Origin: Lachancea dasiensis
Taxonomy: Eukaryota; Ascomycota; Saccharomycetes; Saccharomycetales; Saccharomycetaceae
Direction of reading: 5' to 3'
Assembly (NCBI GenBank): GCA_900074725.1
Contig: LT598456.1
Location: forward strand, 379,488 to 443,487
Length of the DNA stretch: 64,000 bases
This document shows, in pieces, positions 20,892 through 30,433 of this stretch. Every line of letters starts with the position of its first letter. Position 1 is the stretch's first letter. A model generated the notes under the pieces. The model saw only the letters and a list, made by a program, of their open reading frames with translations. It was not told the DNA's origin and did no database searches. Made by a program: the position numbers and the translations under genes.

Positions 20892-21602
20892 ACATGAGAC
20901 CAAGAGAGGAGGCACGTTTTTTTTCTAACTTGTAGATATCTAATATATGTTTGTTTAACGACAACAGTGTGTTTGACGAGAAACAGAGAATACATTCGTG
21001 GGATCTTCTTACATTAGTTGGTATTAGTGACTATGTGGGTAGACAGACGAACGAAAGCGGCACAAGAATAATGCTTGGTGTTGCGAAAGAATAATATAAT
21101 CAATGAAAAGGGAAAGAAGGGAGGGGGACAAAATGGGTAAAAGTGTTCTCGGAGAAATTTTGATAAGAAAATAGGACGTGGTGGAAGTGGGGGAGCAGGA
21201 AAAGGTGGCAGCGCTTGGGAGAAAGAAAAATAAAGAATAGTTGTGTTAATAGTGTTACAGTCTTGAGAACAGTGGTATTATTAATGGGATTGGACGGGAG
21301 AAAGAGGCGGCGTAGGGCTGAAAGGAGCCACGACACAGAAATGAGTCCGGACCTGGATATATAGGGTGGACGCCAAAAATCTCGGACCCGCGTCTCCCAG
21401 ACCCGAGTTTCAATAAAATAAAGTTTTAGTAAAAAAAAATCCATTTGTTTGTTTGTTTGTTTGTTTGTTTGTTTGTTTTGTTTTGTTTTGGTTGGTTTTG
21501 GTATGGTGAATCTCTTTTGGGTATAGTCAGTCCTTGGCGTCTTTTTTTTTTTCTTCCCAATTTTCTCACACCCTCTCGTTTTCTGTTCCCATCTTCGCGC
21601 GC
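20892..21602. other. PHB1-NCE102 convergent spacer, purine-rich and microsatellite DNA
   Basis: This is 711 bp between convergent genes. The plus strand is a purine-rich tract from about 21090 to 21240 (many GGGA/GAAA runs). A TTTG microsatellite and a T-run at 21541-21552 follow near the NCE102 stop. No gene is supported; the minus-strand frame at 21100-21444 is low-complexity pyrimidine-rich sequence. Confidence 0.65.
21443..21490. repeat. (TTTG)n microsatellite
   Basis: About eight tandem TTTG/GTTT tetranucleotides are followed by three TTTTG pentamers and a GGTT-rich tail. It lies about 110 bp beyond the NCE102 stop codon, in the convergent spacer. It is likely polymorphic between strains by slippage. 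Confidence 0.85.
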
Positions 21603-22109
21603 TTAAACCTGCGAGATGGTTGGGACGCCGACGTTGGCTCTGCGAGTGGTGGAGCCGAAAGCACCAGCAGAGAACACGTTAGCGAGCGAGAACACTAGCT
21701 TGGCTAGGAACACAAAAAACGCAAAGTACAGAAACGCCACGGAGGCCTGCGCCTTGCGACAGCGGTCCGTGGAGCCCTGGGCCACGCTGTTGCTGTCCAA
21801 GTAGCTCTGGTTGGTGCACGAGTGCGTTCTGATGGCCACGGCAAGCGCGGTGGCAGCGGCAAACGTGAACACAAAGTTCAAGAAGTCCAACACCGCGATC
21901 AAAATGGGCCAGGCCAGCGCAGCCAAGAAGTTGGCTGGGATCGCGTAGAACGTGTCGAAGAGCAGGCCGAACGCCGCGGTGAAGATCGCGAAGTTCACCT
22001 GCGGGTTGGTGCTGTCGCGGGTCGCCGCAAGAGACGCGGTGAGACCCAAAACGATGGTCAAAAACACAAAGTTGGCCAGGCGGAGCGAGTTATCTAGGAT
22101 TGACAGCAT
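21603..22109 (-). CDS. NCE102: Eisosome/MCC tetraspan protein Nce102/Fhn1
   Basis: This 168-aa protein has four hydrophobic spans in MARVEL-like order: about residues 11-31, 38-60, 66-94 and 124-147. A cysteine-bearing loop lies between spans three and four. Nce102 and its paralog Fhn1 localise to furrow-like plasma-membrane compartments, organise eisosomes and sense sphingolipids upstream of Pkh kinases. NCE102 (YPR149W) and FHN1 (YGR131W) both map to regions syntenic with this one, so this single gene is the ancestor-equivalent of the pair. The ATG at 22109 leads directly into span one. The gene is GC-rich with biased codons, suggesting high expression. Confidence 0.94.
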   Translation of the reverse strand: MLSILDNSLRLANFVFLTIVLGLTASLAATRDSTNPQVNFAIFTAAFGLLFDTFYAIPANFLAALAWPILIAVLDFLNFVFTFAAATALAVAIRTHSCTNQSYLDSNSVAQGSTDRCRKAQASVAFLYFAFFVFLAKLVFSLANVFSAGAFGSTTRRANVGVPTISQV

Positions 22110-22980
22110 TTTTGTCTGGTTGTTTGTCTGTGTGTAGCTGGAACGTGCGGATGAGTATGGGGCGGATGCAAGTGTATATACGAAGCCTGTAGTGTGTGTG
22201 TGCTAGTGTGCGTACTTCACTACTGCCTGTCTTGAGCTGGCCGTGTATCTGTGTTCTTGTCTTACAAATAGGCGCTGCCTCGTCTTTGCTTCCTGGATAC
22301 GTCCCCTTTTATACCTTGGCTCCCTGAGGGCCGCAACCTCCTGCGTATTTATAATGTCATGTTTTTCCCACCGGATAGCAATGGGCGCCGGGCCCGGAAA
22401 CCTTACAACTCCGTTTCGGGAAAAACAGGGAAAAGGGTAAACAAGGCCAGGTGGAATGACGAAAAAAGGTGCAGGCGGGTAACACTCGGCGAGGCACATG
22501 GCGAGCGAACGCCGGCCATGGCGCATTGGCAGCGGGAGCAGAGCGTGCAATTCGACCAACAACAAACACTAGCCGTGCGCACTAAGCAGACGTGCTGTCG
22601 AGCGGCGCTCACCTAGCGTGTGTTCTTCGCGACACCTCCTCGTGCATACTGATGTACCCGCCGGTTTGCTTGTCTGTGTGCTTGCGCATGTTCTACGAGT
22701 GTTTTGGCTGCTGCCTGTTAGGGAAAGCGTCGGTGCATGGCGCGGCACCGAAGCCCAGCAAAAGCATAGCGCGGAGCTTCGAGGCCACATTCGGTGCAGA
22801 TGAGGGGCGGATGGTGTGGTGAATGGGTGTTTGCGTGGGTGGCTGGGTGGGGACGGGCGCCTAAAGCCGTTGGCGTGGGCGGTCGAGTTTTGAGGCATGT
22901 GGTAGGTAACAGACACGTGGTTGGAAACGGCACTGGCAGTAGCGGTGGGAGTGGAGTCTATGGGCGGTTGCGGAGGTGTA
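22110..22980. other. NCE102 upstream region
   Basis: This is GC-rich promoter DNA for the minus-strand NCE102 gene. It holds a CACGTG at 22914-22919 and, at 22717-22737, a 21-base string repeated in the YGR130C promoter. The sequence GTAGCTGGAAC at 22134-22144 resembles the core of the minisatellite that starts 840 bp away. The several overlapping short frames are shadows of GC-rich sequence. Confidence 0.55.
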
Positions 22981-23490
22981 GGTGGGAGTAGGTATCATAT
23001 GTAGCTGGAACAGCTGTTAGTGGGAGTAGGTATCATATGTAGCAGCTGTTAGTGGGAGTAGGTATCATATGTAGCTGGAACAGTTGTTGCAGGTAGTACG
23101 TATCATATGTAGCTGGAACAGTTGTTAGTGGGGGTAGGTGTCATATGTAGCTGGAACAGCTGTTAGGGAGTACCTGGAGCAGCTGTTAGTGGGAGTACCT
23201 GGAGCAGCTGTTAGTGGGAGTACGTCTCACACGTAGCTGGAACAGTTGTTAGTGGGGGTAGGTGTCATATGTAGCAGCTGTTAGTGGGAGTACGTCTCAC
23301 ACGTAGCTGCAACAACTGTTAGTGGGAGTACGTCTCACACGTAGCTGCAACAACTGTTAGTGGGAGTACGTCTCACACGTAGCTGCAACAACTGTTAGTG
23401 GGAGTACGTCTCACACGTAGCTGCAACAACTGTTAGTGGGAGTACGTCTCACACGTAGCTGCAACAGTTGTTGCAGGTAGTACGTATCAG
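22981..23490. repeat. 38-bp minisatellite, about 14-15 units
   Basis: This tandem array has a period of mostly 38 bp; a unit starts GTTAGTGGGAGTACGTCTCA and ends in ACGTAGCTGCAACAACT. Units from about 23281 to 23432 are identical over four repeats. Upstream units differ by block changes (TATCATATGT instead of CTCACACGT, GGAACAG instead of CAACAACT), and some are shortened to 32 or about 25 bp. The unit contains inverted TACGT/ACGTA arms. The homogenised right part and degenerate left part suggest recent expansion at one end. The array ends about 40 bp from the stop of the DUP-family gene. Confidence 0.92.
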
Positions 23491-23530
23491 TATCTGAAGG
23501 CAAATCAGGTGTGGGCGGATAACCTGGAAA

Positions 23531-24214
23531 TCAAGCCGGGTTGTGGATTTCTTCATTTTCCCAAGACGAACCCTCCCCCAACAGGTCCTGGAAATCCCTG
23601 TTCGCTTGCTCTTCGTACACGCGAATGGCGCGGTCGATAAAGGGTTGAAGATCGTCGATAGGTTGCATTTGGTTGGTAGGCGAGCCTTCATTTTTGCTGG
23701 ATCGCTCCATTCTTCGCAAGTACGGTTGTAAGTACGTGTTCCTGAAGTAGTTATAGCATGCCTCCCCATCATAGAAGAAATAGGGCGTTAATGAAGAGCT
23801 ACTAGCATAGAAAATCGGGTTTATCGTCGCGGCGATGGTATCCCAGCTGGACGCGTCTATCCCGGGCTTGGCCCTGATGATCTCTCTCATGAAGGCTATT
23901 TTGTTTGTGCGTGCGTGAGATCGTGAGACGATTGCACCGTGTGCAATGGCAAAAGATAAAAGTCCGAAAATAATCACCAACAGTCCAATGACTACAAGCA
24001 CAAGTGCGCGGTCTTCTGTCTCTAGTTGGCTTTGGATTGCGAACTGAGCACATAACAAGGCCAAGCCAAGCTCGACCCCCAGGACGCTTAATACTAACCG
24101 GTGTCGGGTGCAAAACCATCGCAATTTGGAGCGGAAAACATCACGCGGGATCTTGTGAGCGTCAGAGCTCTGGGCTGAACTGATCAAATGTTCTTCGGCG
24201 CCTTTTCCTTCCAT
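23531..24214 (-). CDS. DUP/COS-family membrane protein
   Basis: This 227-aa protein has two adjacent hydrophobic segments (about residues 40-61 and 69-97) followed by a cytosolic tail. The tail carries the DUP signature: MREIIRAKPGID (109-120), SWDTIAATINPIFY (123-136), PYFFYDG (144-150) and then C..YF...YLQPYL. Length and architecture match the DUP240 type (Uip3, Prm9, Mst27/28) rather than the longer COS proteins. Some members bind COPI/COPII or work in membrane traffic; the family function is otherwise unclear. Such genes are usually subtelomeric or in tandem clusters in S. cerevisiae; here a single copy sits between two conserved eisosome genes. The ATG at 24214 starts an Lys/Glu-rich cytosolic N-terminus. 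Confidence 0.82.
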   Translation of the reverse strand: MEGKGAEEHLISSAQSSDAHKIPRDVFRSKLRWFCTRHRLVLSVLGVELGLALLCAQFAIQSQLETEDRALVLVVIGLLVIIFGLLSFAIAHGAIVSRSHARTNKIAFMREIIRAKPGIDASSWDTIAATINPIFYASSSSLTPYFFYDGEACYNYFRNTYLQPYLRRMERSSKNEGSPTNQMQPIDDLQPFIDRAIRVYEEQANRDFQDLLGEGSSWENEEIHNPA

Positions 24215-25681
24215 GGCACCTTTCCCGACGACACACGGTAAGGATGACGCTTTATTCTGAAGTCCGGGAAATGAAAAATCAGGCCTTCGTACAGGGTGAG
24301 TACCAAGGACACCGGCCGGAGCCCATCACGAAGCGGGGTGTGCGTTCCGGCATATTTCTAGCCCCAGTTTGTGTCCCGGGCTGTCGGTGTACCGTTTCTT
24401 GCTTATCCATCAGTTATATAAATCCCCTATATAGTTGTTCATCTGCTGCTGCTCCTCTGGCGCCCATCGGTAGACCATTCACCTTGTGCCCTTTCGTTTT
24501 GCTGACATCACCATTATCACTTCGTACTATATCGACGCCAGGTTGATGGTTACCATTATGCAGCTCAATATTATTCAAAGGTACCAGATCACCACCGGTC
24601 GGTATATCCACTGTTCTCACACGAACTCCTTCGGAGTGACGACCCCTGTCTCTCACATTCATTTATGAATTTCCAGCACCAGAAGAACAAGTGGATATCA
24701 CCATCGGACGAAGCTCAATATTAAATCTTGCACTCACCTTATATTTAGTGACACTCGGGATCCTTGCCGATGCCCTGGCCAGGACTCCAGAGGAGCGCCA
24801 TTTAGTGGGGTGCAAAAGGACATCTGAACATTCCTCTCAGTCTCGAAGGCCAAATCCTGACGCATGGCACTTTTCGTCTACTACATGCGCTGTAACAGGA
24901 TCCAGTGGTGTACACGCTGGTATTTCCTTGTTCTTAGGACCACTGGAGTAGCTCGTGATCCGGCCCGTAATCTGGATGTCTAGTTTCGGCTGCCTGTACG
25001 ATCACGCTACTCAAGGCACTGTCTTCCCGCCAATTGATAGGCCCTACGTCCCTCATCGCGATCAAACTATGACGACACATGCAAAGAGCAGTCAGCTGAC
25101 CTGGGGTCCCACGTGTCTAGGGGTCACGGTACTCGCTCTTGTACTCGTGGTAGCATCTTCAGTATCACATCGTACGTGTGTGTACTATTTCCCGTTACGG
25201 AAAGCGTCGGTGCAGCATGTGGAAGCGAGACGCGTGGTTCGGTGCGTCTCACGTGATAGAACCCGTTTGGGGCGTAAAACGACTCGCCGGCGCTTGCGTA
25301 ATGACGGGTCTCAAGGTCTCCAATACGGGCAGTTAGCCGTATACAAATGGTGGACGGGGGACGGCTACGTCGAAGGTGGACGCACGCACTGTTCTTGAAA
25401 GACTTCTGGCGCAAGTGTCCCCCACTCCCTCTCACTTTCAGTCCGCTGCTTGTCAGTCTGTGTCACGTGATTGCTCTGCCCTCCCGGGTAACACTTTATG
25501 GTCTCCGCCCTCCTTTATCTTGGCTAGCAAGATGGCCCCTATATATATATATATATGACGACAAAACTCCAGGAGCTGGAAGTAACCTGTTGACTATCGT
25601 GTGTTAACGCCATAGACGGGAAAAGAAAACGGCTATTTGCTTCGCTGTCGACGCACATCTACCTGCCTATCAAACCTCCAG
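24215..25681. other. DUP gene-YGR130C divergent intergenic region
   Basis: This is 1.47 kb between divergent genes. Short frames at 24414-24662, 24691-24951 and 24955-25398 do not resemble known proteins, and the longest starts with GTG. The right half is the YGR130C promoter with three CACGTG boxes, a 21-base string shared with the NCE102 promoter, and a TATA run. Confidence 0.55.
25110..25556 (+). promoter_or_regulatory. YGR130C promoter: three CACGTG boxes and TATA run
   Basis: CACGTG hexamers occur at 25110-25115, 25250-25255 and 25464-25469; the last two are in TCACGTGA context, the Cbf1/Pho4/Tye7 type. An alternating TA run at 25540-25556 lies about 125 bp before the ATG and may act as the TATA element. 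At 25194-25214 lies the string shared with the NCE102 promoter. Factor identity is inferred. Confidence 0.5.
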
Positions 25682-28135
25682 ATGTTCAAGAAGAAGCACG
25701 ATCCTTTTGAGGAGCTGCTCAAACCGGAGCCTGCGGCCCCAAAAAAACAGTTTCTGCAGCAGGTGATTGTCGCCGCCAAACCTGCTGAAGCTGCTACAGA
25801 TGCTTCTAGTTCAGCTGCCAGTGCTCGTTACAGCTCGCCGTTCCGTAACTCACAACTGCTAGCTGGAGCTCAGAAACGGAAAGCTCAAAAATTCCCCACC
25901 GTGTCCGCTACTGGACCAGGCGCTACGAGCTCAGACATGGGCTACAAGGTGATCGACGCTGCTCGTAAAAGAGCCAAGGACATAGCAGTTCCAAGCTACC
26001 TCCAGGGCACTGACGAACGCCAACGCCGCAAACTGGACAAATTGGAGCGGAAGGAGGACTCGTTGCAATATAAAAAGGATTCGCAAAAGATTGTAGATAT
26101 TCGTGAAAGTGCCAAGAAGGCAGAAGCAGGTGAGGAAATAGCGGCCGTCGAAGGCGAAGAGGGGGAGCACGCTGAAGGTACCAAACCACTTGAAAGCGAT
26201 GAACCAGTGGAACCAGTCGAGCCCGTCGAGCCAGTCGAGCCACTTGAAAGCGATGAACCAGTGGAACCAGTTGAGCCAGTTGAGCCAGTTGAGCCAGTTG
26301 AGCCAGTTGAGCCCGTCGAGCCAGTCGAGCCACTTGAAAGCGATGAACCAGTTGAGCCAGTTGAGCCAGTTGAGCCAGTGGAACCAGTTGAGCCAATTGA
26401 GCCAGCAGTGGAACCAGTTGAGCCAATTGAGCCAGCAGTGGAACCAGTTGAGCCAGTGGAACCAGTTGAGCCAATTGAGCCAGCAGTGGAACCAGTTGAG
26501 CCAATTGAGCCAGTTGAACCAGTCGAGCCAGCTGAAGTCGCCAAACACGTCGGACTCGCTCCCTCGACCCCCACCGATGCCCCTGTTCCTCCGCCCGAGC
26601 CTCTAGAAGTGTCCGAGACCGCTGCTGTTGAACCTCTTGAAACTTCCGACATTGTTAGCGCCACGACCGCGGCTGAAACCTCTACGAATGGTCCTACGAA
26701 ACCCATTGATCCCAAAGTTGCGCCAAGAGTCCCATTTGCCACCGGAATCTTCGCCCTTTGGACTCGCTCCGGTAATCGTGGTCAGCCTGTAGCATCTCCC
26801 AATGATCCGGAATTTATTGTGAGGTTCGATAAAGGTTACATGTCTAAGGCCCTGCACGATACTTTGGAGTATGAGGAACTCGTTCATAAAAAAGAAATGG
26901 CTGATTATACAAAGGAAAATGAGGCCAAGTATGATTCCAAAGCTAAAGAATATGACGACCATTTGGCCTCTCTCAAGTCGCAGATTGCAGAGCTCGAAAC
27001 AACCATGCAGCAATTGAAACTTGATACAGCAGAAAAAATCAAGCTCAGCGATACTGTCCTGTCAGCCAACATAATCGACTCTAATGCCAAACACAGTGCA
27101 GTGAAAAACACAATCTTCGCGGAAACTGAAAATATTAAAGCCACCAAGTTGGAAGAAAAAGAGAGTGTGGAGGAGGTTCAGAACCAAGTCAAGGCTGAAA
27201 TTGAGGAATTGGAGAAAACCAAGGCAGAGGTGGACGCTGACTTTCAAGAGCATCAAACTCGTGTTGACGGTTTGACTGCTGATTTGGAGACCAAGCTCGC
27301 TGCTATTCAAGAATTGAATGACAAACAGGTTGAAGTCCAGGAATCGATTGACGTTCTCACACAAAGAAAGGATGATTTAGTCGCCGAGACCGACGCGCAT
27401 GATCAACAACATGAGTCTAACTTCGCCGTACTCGAGAGTATTAAGAACAAAGAGTATCTGCCACAAATTAATGCGATTGATGCTCAAATTTCAGAAATGT
27501 TGACCAATCTGACAGTCATTAAGCAAGAAACTGCAAACCAGGAAAGCGAATTTGCTGTTGTGTCAAAACGTTTGGAGGAGGAAAGTGAGGAGCGCAAGGA
27601 AAAATTGAGGCTTGAAGAGGAAGCCCGCAAGCGTGAAGAAGAGGAACGCTTGCAGAAGCAACGCGACGAACACGAGCAGAAAATTTTGCTCTTGCAGCAA
27701 GACCATGCTCGTCAACTAGATGAAGCTGATCAAAAGGCTTTAGAGGCGCAGCAAGAGCACCAGCGTCAGTTAGACGAAGCGGCTAAGAAAGCTGTGGAAA
27801 CTGAAGCTGCCTTACAAGCCGAGCGCGAACAACGTGAGCTTAGGGAAAGAGATAACGTCAGGCTGTTAGGCGAGAAGGCCATACAAGAACAAGAAAATGC
27901 AAAAATCGCCGACAGGGCTCTGGAAGAGGAACTAAAAAGCAAGAGCTACAACCGAGCCCTCGCGATGGAAGGTGCTGAGGAGGCATACTTGAGAAACAAG
28001 GATATTTCGAACCACAAGCCCACAAATCCTGTTCTCAGTAACCAATCTCTAAACGCTACCAAAGACAGCTCGTTGTTCGAATATTTCACCGAAAAAGAGA
28101 TTACCTACGTAACCCCAAGCCAAAGTAATGTATGA
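25682..28135 (+). CDS. Eisosome-associated coiled-coil protein, YGR130C ortholog
   Basis: The ATG at 25682 gives 817 aa, almost the same as S. cerevisiae YGR130C (816 aa). Shared landmarks are the N-terminal DPFEELL block, KFPTVSAT (70-77), the GIFALW tryptophan motif and the NKEYLPQIN segment. Residues 169-281 are a Glu-Pro-Val repeat tract that replaces the Ser/Thr/Glu-rich region of the S. cerevisiae protein. From about residue 405 on the protein is long coiled coil, strongly charged near the end. The S. cerevisiae product localises to eisosomes under the plasma membrane and is phosphorylated. Its neighbour NCE102, another eisosome gene, is conserved. Confidence 0.92.
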   Translation: MFKKKHDPFEELLKPEPAAPKKQFLQQVIVAAKPAEAATDASSSAASARYSSPFRNSQLLAGAQKRKAQKFPTVSATGPGATSSDMGYKVIDAARKRAKDIAVPSYLQGTDERQRRKLDKLERKEDSLQYKKDSQKIVDIRESAKKAEAGEEIAAVEGEEGEHAEGTKPLESDEPVEPVEPVEPVEPLESDEPVEPVEPVEPVEPVEPVEPVEPVEPLESDEPVEPVEPVEPVEPVEPIEPAVEPVEPIEPAVEPVEPVEPVEPIEPAVEPVEPIEPVEPVEPAEVAKHVGLAPSTPTDAPVPPPEPLEVSETAAVEPLETSDIVSATTAAETSTNGPTKPIDPKVAPRVPFATGIFALWTRSGNRGQPVASPNDPEFIVRFDKGYMSKALHDTLEYEELVHKKEMADYTKENEAKYDSKAKEYDDHLASLKSQIAELETTMQQLKLDTAEKIKLSDTVLSANIIDSNAKHSAVKNTIFAETENIKATKLEEKESVEEVQNQVKAEIEELEKTKAEVDADFQEHQTRVDGLTADLETKLAAIQELNDKQVEVQESIDVLTQRKDDLVAETDAHDQQHESNFAVLESIKNKEYLPQINAIDAQISEMLTNLTVIKQETANQESEFAVVSKRLEEESEERKEKLRLEEEARKREEEERLQKQRDEHEQKILLLQQDHARQLDEADQKALEAQQEHQRQLDEAAKKAVETEAALQAEREQRELRERDNVRLLGEKAIQEQENAKIADRALEEELKSKSYNRALAMEGAEEAYLRNKDISNHKPTNPVLSNQSLNATKDSSLFEYFTEKEITYVTPSQSNV
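26186..26524 (+). repeat. In-frame Glu-Pro-Val coding repeat
   Basis: About 340 bp of nested repeats encode EPV tripeptides punctuated by PLESDEP (three copies) and PIEPAVEP (three copies). At DNA level the 9-bp GAGCCAGTT/GAACCAGTT units form 54- to 120-bp higher-order blocks. All unit lengths are multiples of three, so expansion keeps frame. The same tract produces spurious long frames on the opposite strand. Confidence 0.93.
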
Positions 28136-28410
28136 GGCGTGAGGGGGCAAAACCCATCATATTGACGGAAAAAACCTTGTCATAACTGCTGTCGACAGAT
28201 TGTAAAATTAATTCAATGGGGTAATCATTATAATTAAATAAGTGGTAATCCGTAAATTGTAGCATTATCAGGTAAGTGGATCCGGAGGGTTCATTATTCT
28301 CGTACAAGGTGAAGTCACAATATTGAAGGCATCCCGAAATTCTGCAGTTCAAGGATTAACAATGAACTGGTCCAACAACGCCAATTTTGACCATCGAAGA
28401 CCCACTATAA
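28136..28410. other. YGR130C-YPR148C spacer
   Basis: This 275-bp AT-rich gap contains the 3' region of the upstream gene and the promoter of YPR148C. I see nothing else in it. Confidence 0.5.
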
Positions 28411-29562
28411 ATGTCTACATACTTCAGCAAATTCTCTTTAAACAAGTTCGCCGATACAATAACCAATGCCGCGCACAAAACCCAGGATACGCTGAGTTCG
28501 GCAATCGCCAACATTCAGTTAGATGACCCTCAGGCAAAATTGTCACTGAAAGCAAGAAAACACTATCTACAAGAAACTTTGGGCACTATAGAAGATATAA
28601 GTAAGTTGCCACCTCAGTACCAATTTTTGGAAAAAAAGTGCGATTCCCTAGAAAAAGTGTGCAAAAGAATGTTGGTTGTCACCAGGACTTTTGAAGTAGA
28701 AGGTTACGATTATCCACCTAACTTGAGTGAGAGCTTGTCAGACTGGTGGTCGTCTAATAAGGGTGGGCTTTTCAATTTTGTTAGCGCCGGAGGTAACAAA
28801 GAAAAAGAAGCAGGCACTAGTAGCGAGCACGATGAGCCATCATCGGGTGCTGACACTTTGATGCCCAAATCTTTCTCGCAAGCGATTGCAAAAGCCGCGA
28901 AAGACTCTGGTGAGGTTTTCAACGGTTTGAGGGAGGAAGAGAGAAAATCATCAGTGGAAGAAGAGGAAGATGAAGATGAAGATTTGACCCCATTGATCAC
29001 GATGTTTGAAGCCTGGTCTCAAGTACAAAACAAAATGGACCAGGGTAAAACAGAGATGGATAATTTAATGGCAAAAGAGTTTAATAGCAAGCTTTCCAGC
29101 CTAATTGAAGAGAAATTTAAAAATGCTCGCACTTTACGTAAAAAGGTTGAGGACTCCAGACTCAAGTTTGATACTATGCGTTACGAAGTCAAGCTGACGG
29201 AACAACAGAAAAACGCAGCTTCTCAGGCAGTAAATGATAACACCAGCGCCGATTCTCGTAAGGATGTTGTAGAGGCATCTCAGGATGGCTCAGAAGAGCC
29301 GGCCAACTCTGCCCCCGAGGCAAGCGAGCTCGTGGAGGGAGCTGAGAGTGAAGCACAGAAATTATTAGAGAAATTGGAAGACGAGTTCGTCTCCAACACA
29401 ACTGAAGCTGTGGAGGTCATGGGAGAAATCACGGACAGTGCAGAATTGATAAACTTGGTGAAACTGTTCCACAGTTTCCAATTAGCTTACCACAGACAGT
29501 GTGCGCAGGATTTGGAGAATAGCCTAAAGGTTCTTACCGATCTTGAAACCGAAGGCGTTTGA
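28411..29562 (+). CDS. BAR-like protein, YPR148C ortholog
   Basis: This 383-aa protein matches S. cerevisiae YPR148C (435 aa). The N-terminus FSLNKFADTI..AAHKTQDTL and the strongly conserved ISKLPPQYQFLEKKCDSLEKVCKR (with YDYPPNLSESLSDWW after it) are diagnostic. It is related to the BAR-domain protein Gvp36. The central acidic run at about residues 185-195 is followed by predicted coiled coil (KMDQGKTEMDNLMAKEF, RLKFDTMRYEVK). The function is unknown; a membrane-curvature or lipid-binding role is inferred from the BAR relationship. In S. cerevisiae it neighbours NCE102. It converges on SYF2 with only 10 bp between stop codons. Confidence 0.93.
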   Translation: MSTYFSKFSLNKFADTITNAAHKTQDTLSSAIANIQLDDPQAKLSLKARKHYLQETLGTIEDISKLPPQYQFLEKKCDSLEKVCKRMLVVTRTFEVEGYDYPPNLSESLSDWWSSNKGGLFNFVSAGGNKEKEAGTSSEHDEPSSGADTLMPKSFSQAIAKAAKDSGEVFNGLREEERKSSVEEEEDEDEDLTPLITMFEAWSQVQNKMDQGKTEMDNLMAKEFNSKLSSLIEEKFKNARTLRKKVEDSRLKFDTMRYEVKLTEQQKNAASQAVNDNTSADSRKDVVEASQDGSEEPANSAPEASELVEGAESEAQKLLEKLEDEFVSNTTEAVEVMGEITDSAELINLVKLFHSFQLAYHRQCAQDLENSLKVLTDLETEGV

Positions 29563-29572
29563 AAAGTTGAAA

Positions 29573-30193
29573 TCAGTCGTTGCCACTATCTGAATGCTCC
29601 ATTTTCTTTGCTTGGCGGTCTAATTTGGCATTAAATTGTTTGTTTTTCTCATTTACAAACCCGGTTGACGGCACAGCCGTGACATCTCTATGCTGCAATT
29701 TTCTCTGTATTTTTGCATAGCGCTCTTTCGCGGTCTGTCGCACCGATTCAGCTAGCTTGTCGATCAAGTCCGGATTGTCTTCTATAACTATTTTGCCTTG
29801 ATTATTAACCGTACGACTACCCTCTTCTTCAAGTTTTGTCTTTTCTAGGTTATCACGTCTTGCTGACAGCCGCTGAACTTCTTTATCATATGTGGATTTT
29901 GCTAGATCTCCATACTTAGCACTGTCCAACTTTGACCTATCTTCGCGCTTCTTCCACTGCTCGTATTCGCGAATGCTGTATCCAAATAACTTATTTTTTT
30001 CAACATTGTCGTTGCCCTTGCTTGCTTGGTCGCTTTCCTCATCAGACTGGGCGTTCATGCTATAGACTGCTGGCTTTTGGTTCAATTGATGTAGTGTTCT
30101 CTCCCTCTTCGTTTCTTTACTGTTTTTCACCACCAAATTCATTCGTTTTCGTTTGAGATTTTTGAGCTTGGATGCATACTCGTTCAGATCCAT
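29573..30193 (-). CDS. SYF2: Pre-mRNA splicing factor Syf2
   Basis: This 206-aa basic, helical protein (S. cerevisiae 215 aa) has the SYF2 family core: FGYSIREYEQWKKREDRS, YGDLAKSTYDKEVQRL and the C-terminal RYAKIQRKL...TGFVNEKNKQFNAKLDR. Syf2 belongs to the Prp19-associated (NineTeen) complex and helps spliceosome activation after tri-snRNP entry; in yeast it is non-essential. The ATG at 30193 is the first residue of the conserved N-terminal block. It is divergent from UTP8. Confidence 0.95.
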   Translation of the reverse strand: MDLNEYASKLKNLKRKRMNLVVKNSKETKRERTLHQLNQKPAVYSMNAQSDEESDQASKGNDNVEKNKLFGYSIREYEQWKKREDRSKLDSAKYGDLAKSTYDKEVQRLSARRDNLEKTKLEEEGSRTVNNQGKIVIEDNPDLIDKLAESVRQTAKERYAKIQRKLQHRDVTAVPSTGFVNEKNKQFNAKLDRQAKKMEHSDSGND

Positions 30194-30338
30194 GTTTTGG
30201 TAATCTCAAATAAATAACCTTAAGGTGGCTCTTCTACATCACCAGCAAGTGCGTACTGATCGCGATGGAGATGATGGATGAGCTTAATTGATGGTCAATT
30301 TAACCTTATTTCGTTTATAACGATTGGGAGAATAGTTC

Positions 30339-30387
30339 GAAAAATTTTTAGAATATTAGAGGTTCCAGATGAGATGCGATGAGATGA
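30339..30387 (+). promoter_or_regulatory. RRPE and PAC elements of UTP8
   Basis: GAAAAATTTTT at 30339-30349 matches the RRPE motif. GCGATGAGATGA at 30376-30387 is a full PAC motif bound by Dot6/Tod6 in S. cerevisiae. They lie 47-95 bp upstream of the UTP8 ATG, the usual arrangement for ribosome-biogenesis genes under TORC1/PKA control. Confidence 0.75.
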
Positions 30388-30433
30388 TGTTGCGTAGCTG
30401 TGCAAACTGAACATTGAGCCTTGGAACGCGCTA

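Noticed and set aside
24414-25398. Short frames between the DUP gene and YGR130C
   Set aside because: Non-ATG starts or no family resemblance; codon usage unlike neighbouring genes.
25923-26742. Long minus-strand frames (up to 248 codons) opposite YGR130C
   Set aside because: They are mirror products of the in-frame 9-bp repeat (GST and LNW repeats) and the plus-strand frame is the conserved gene.
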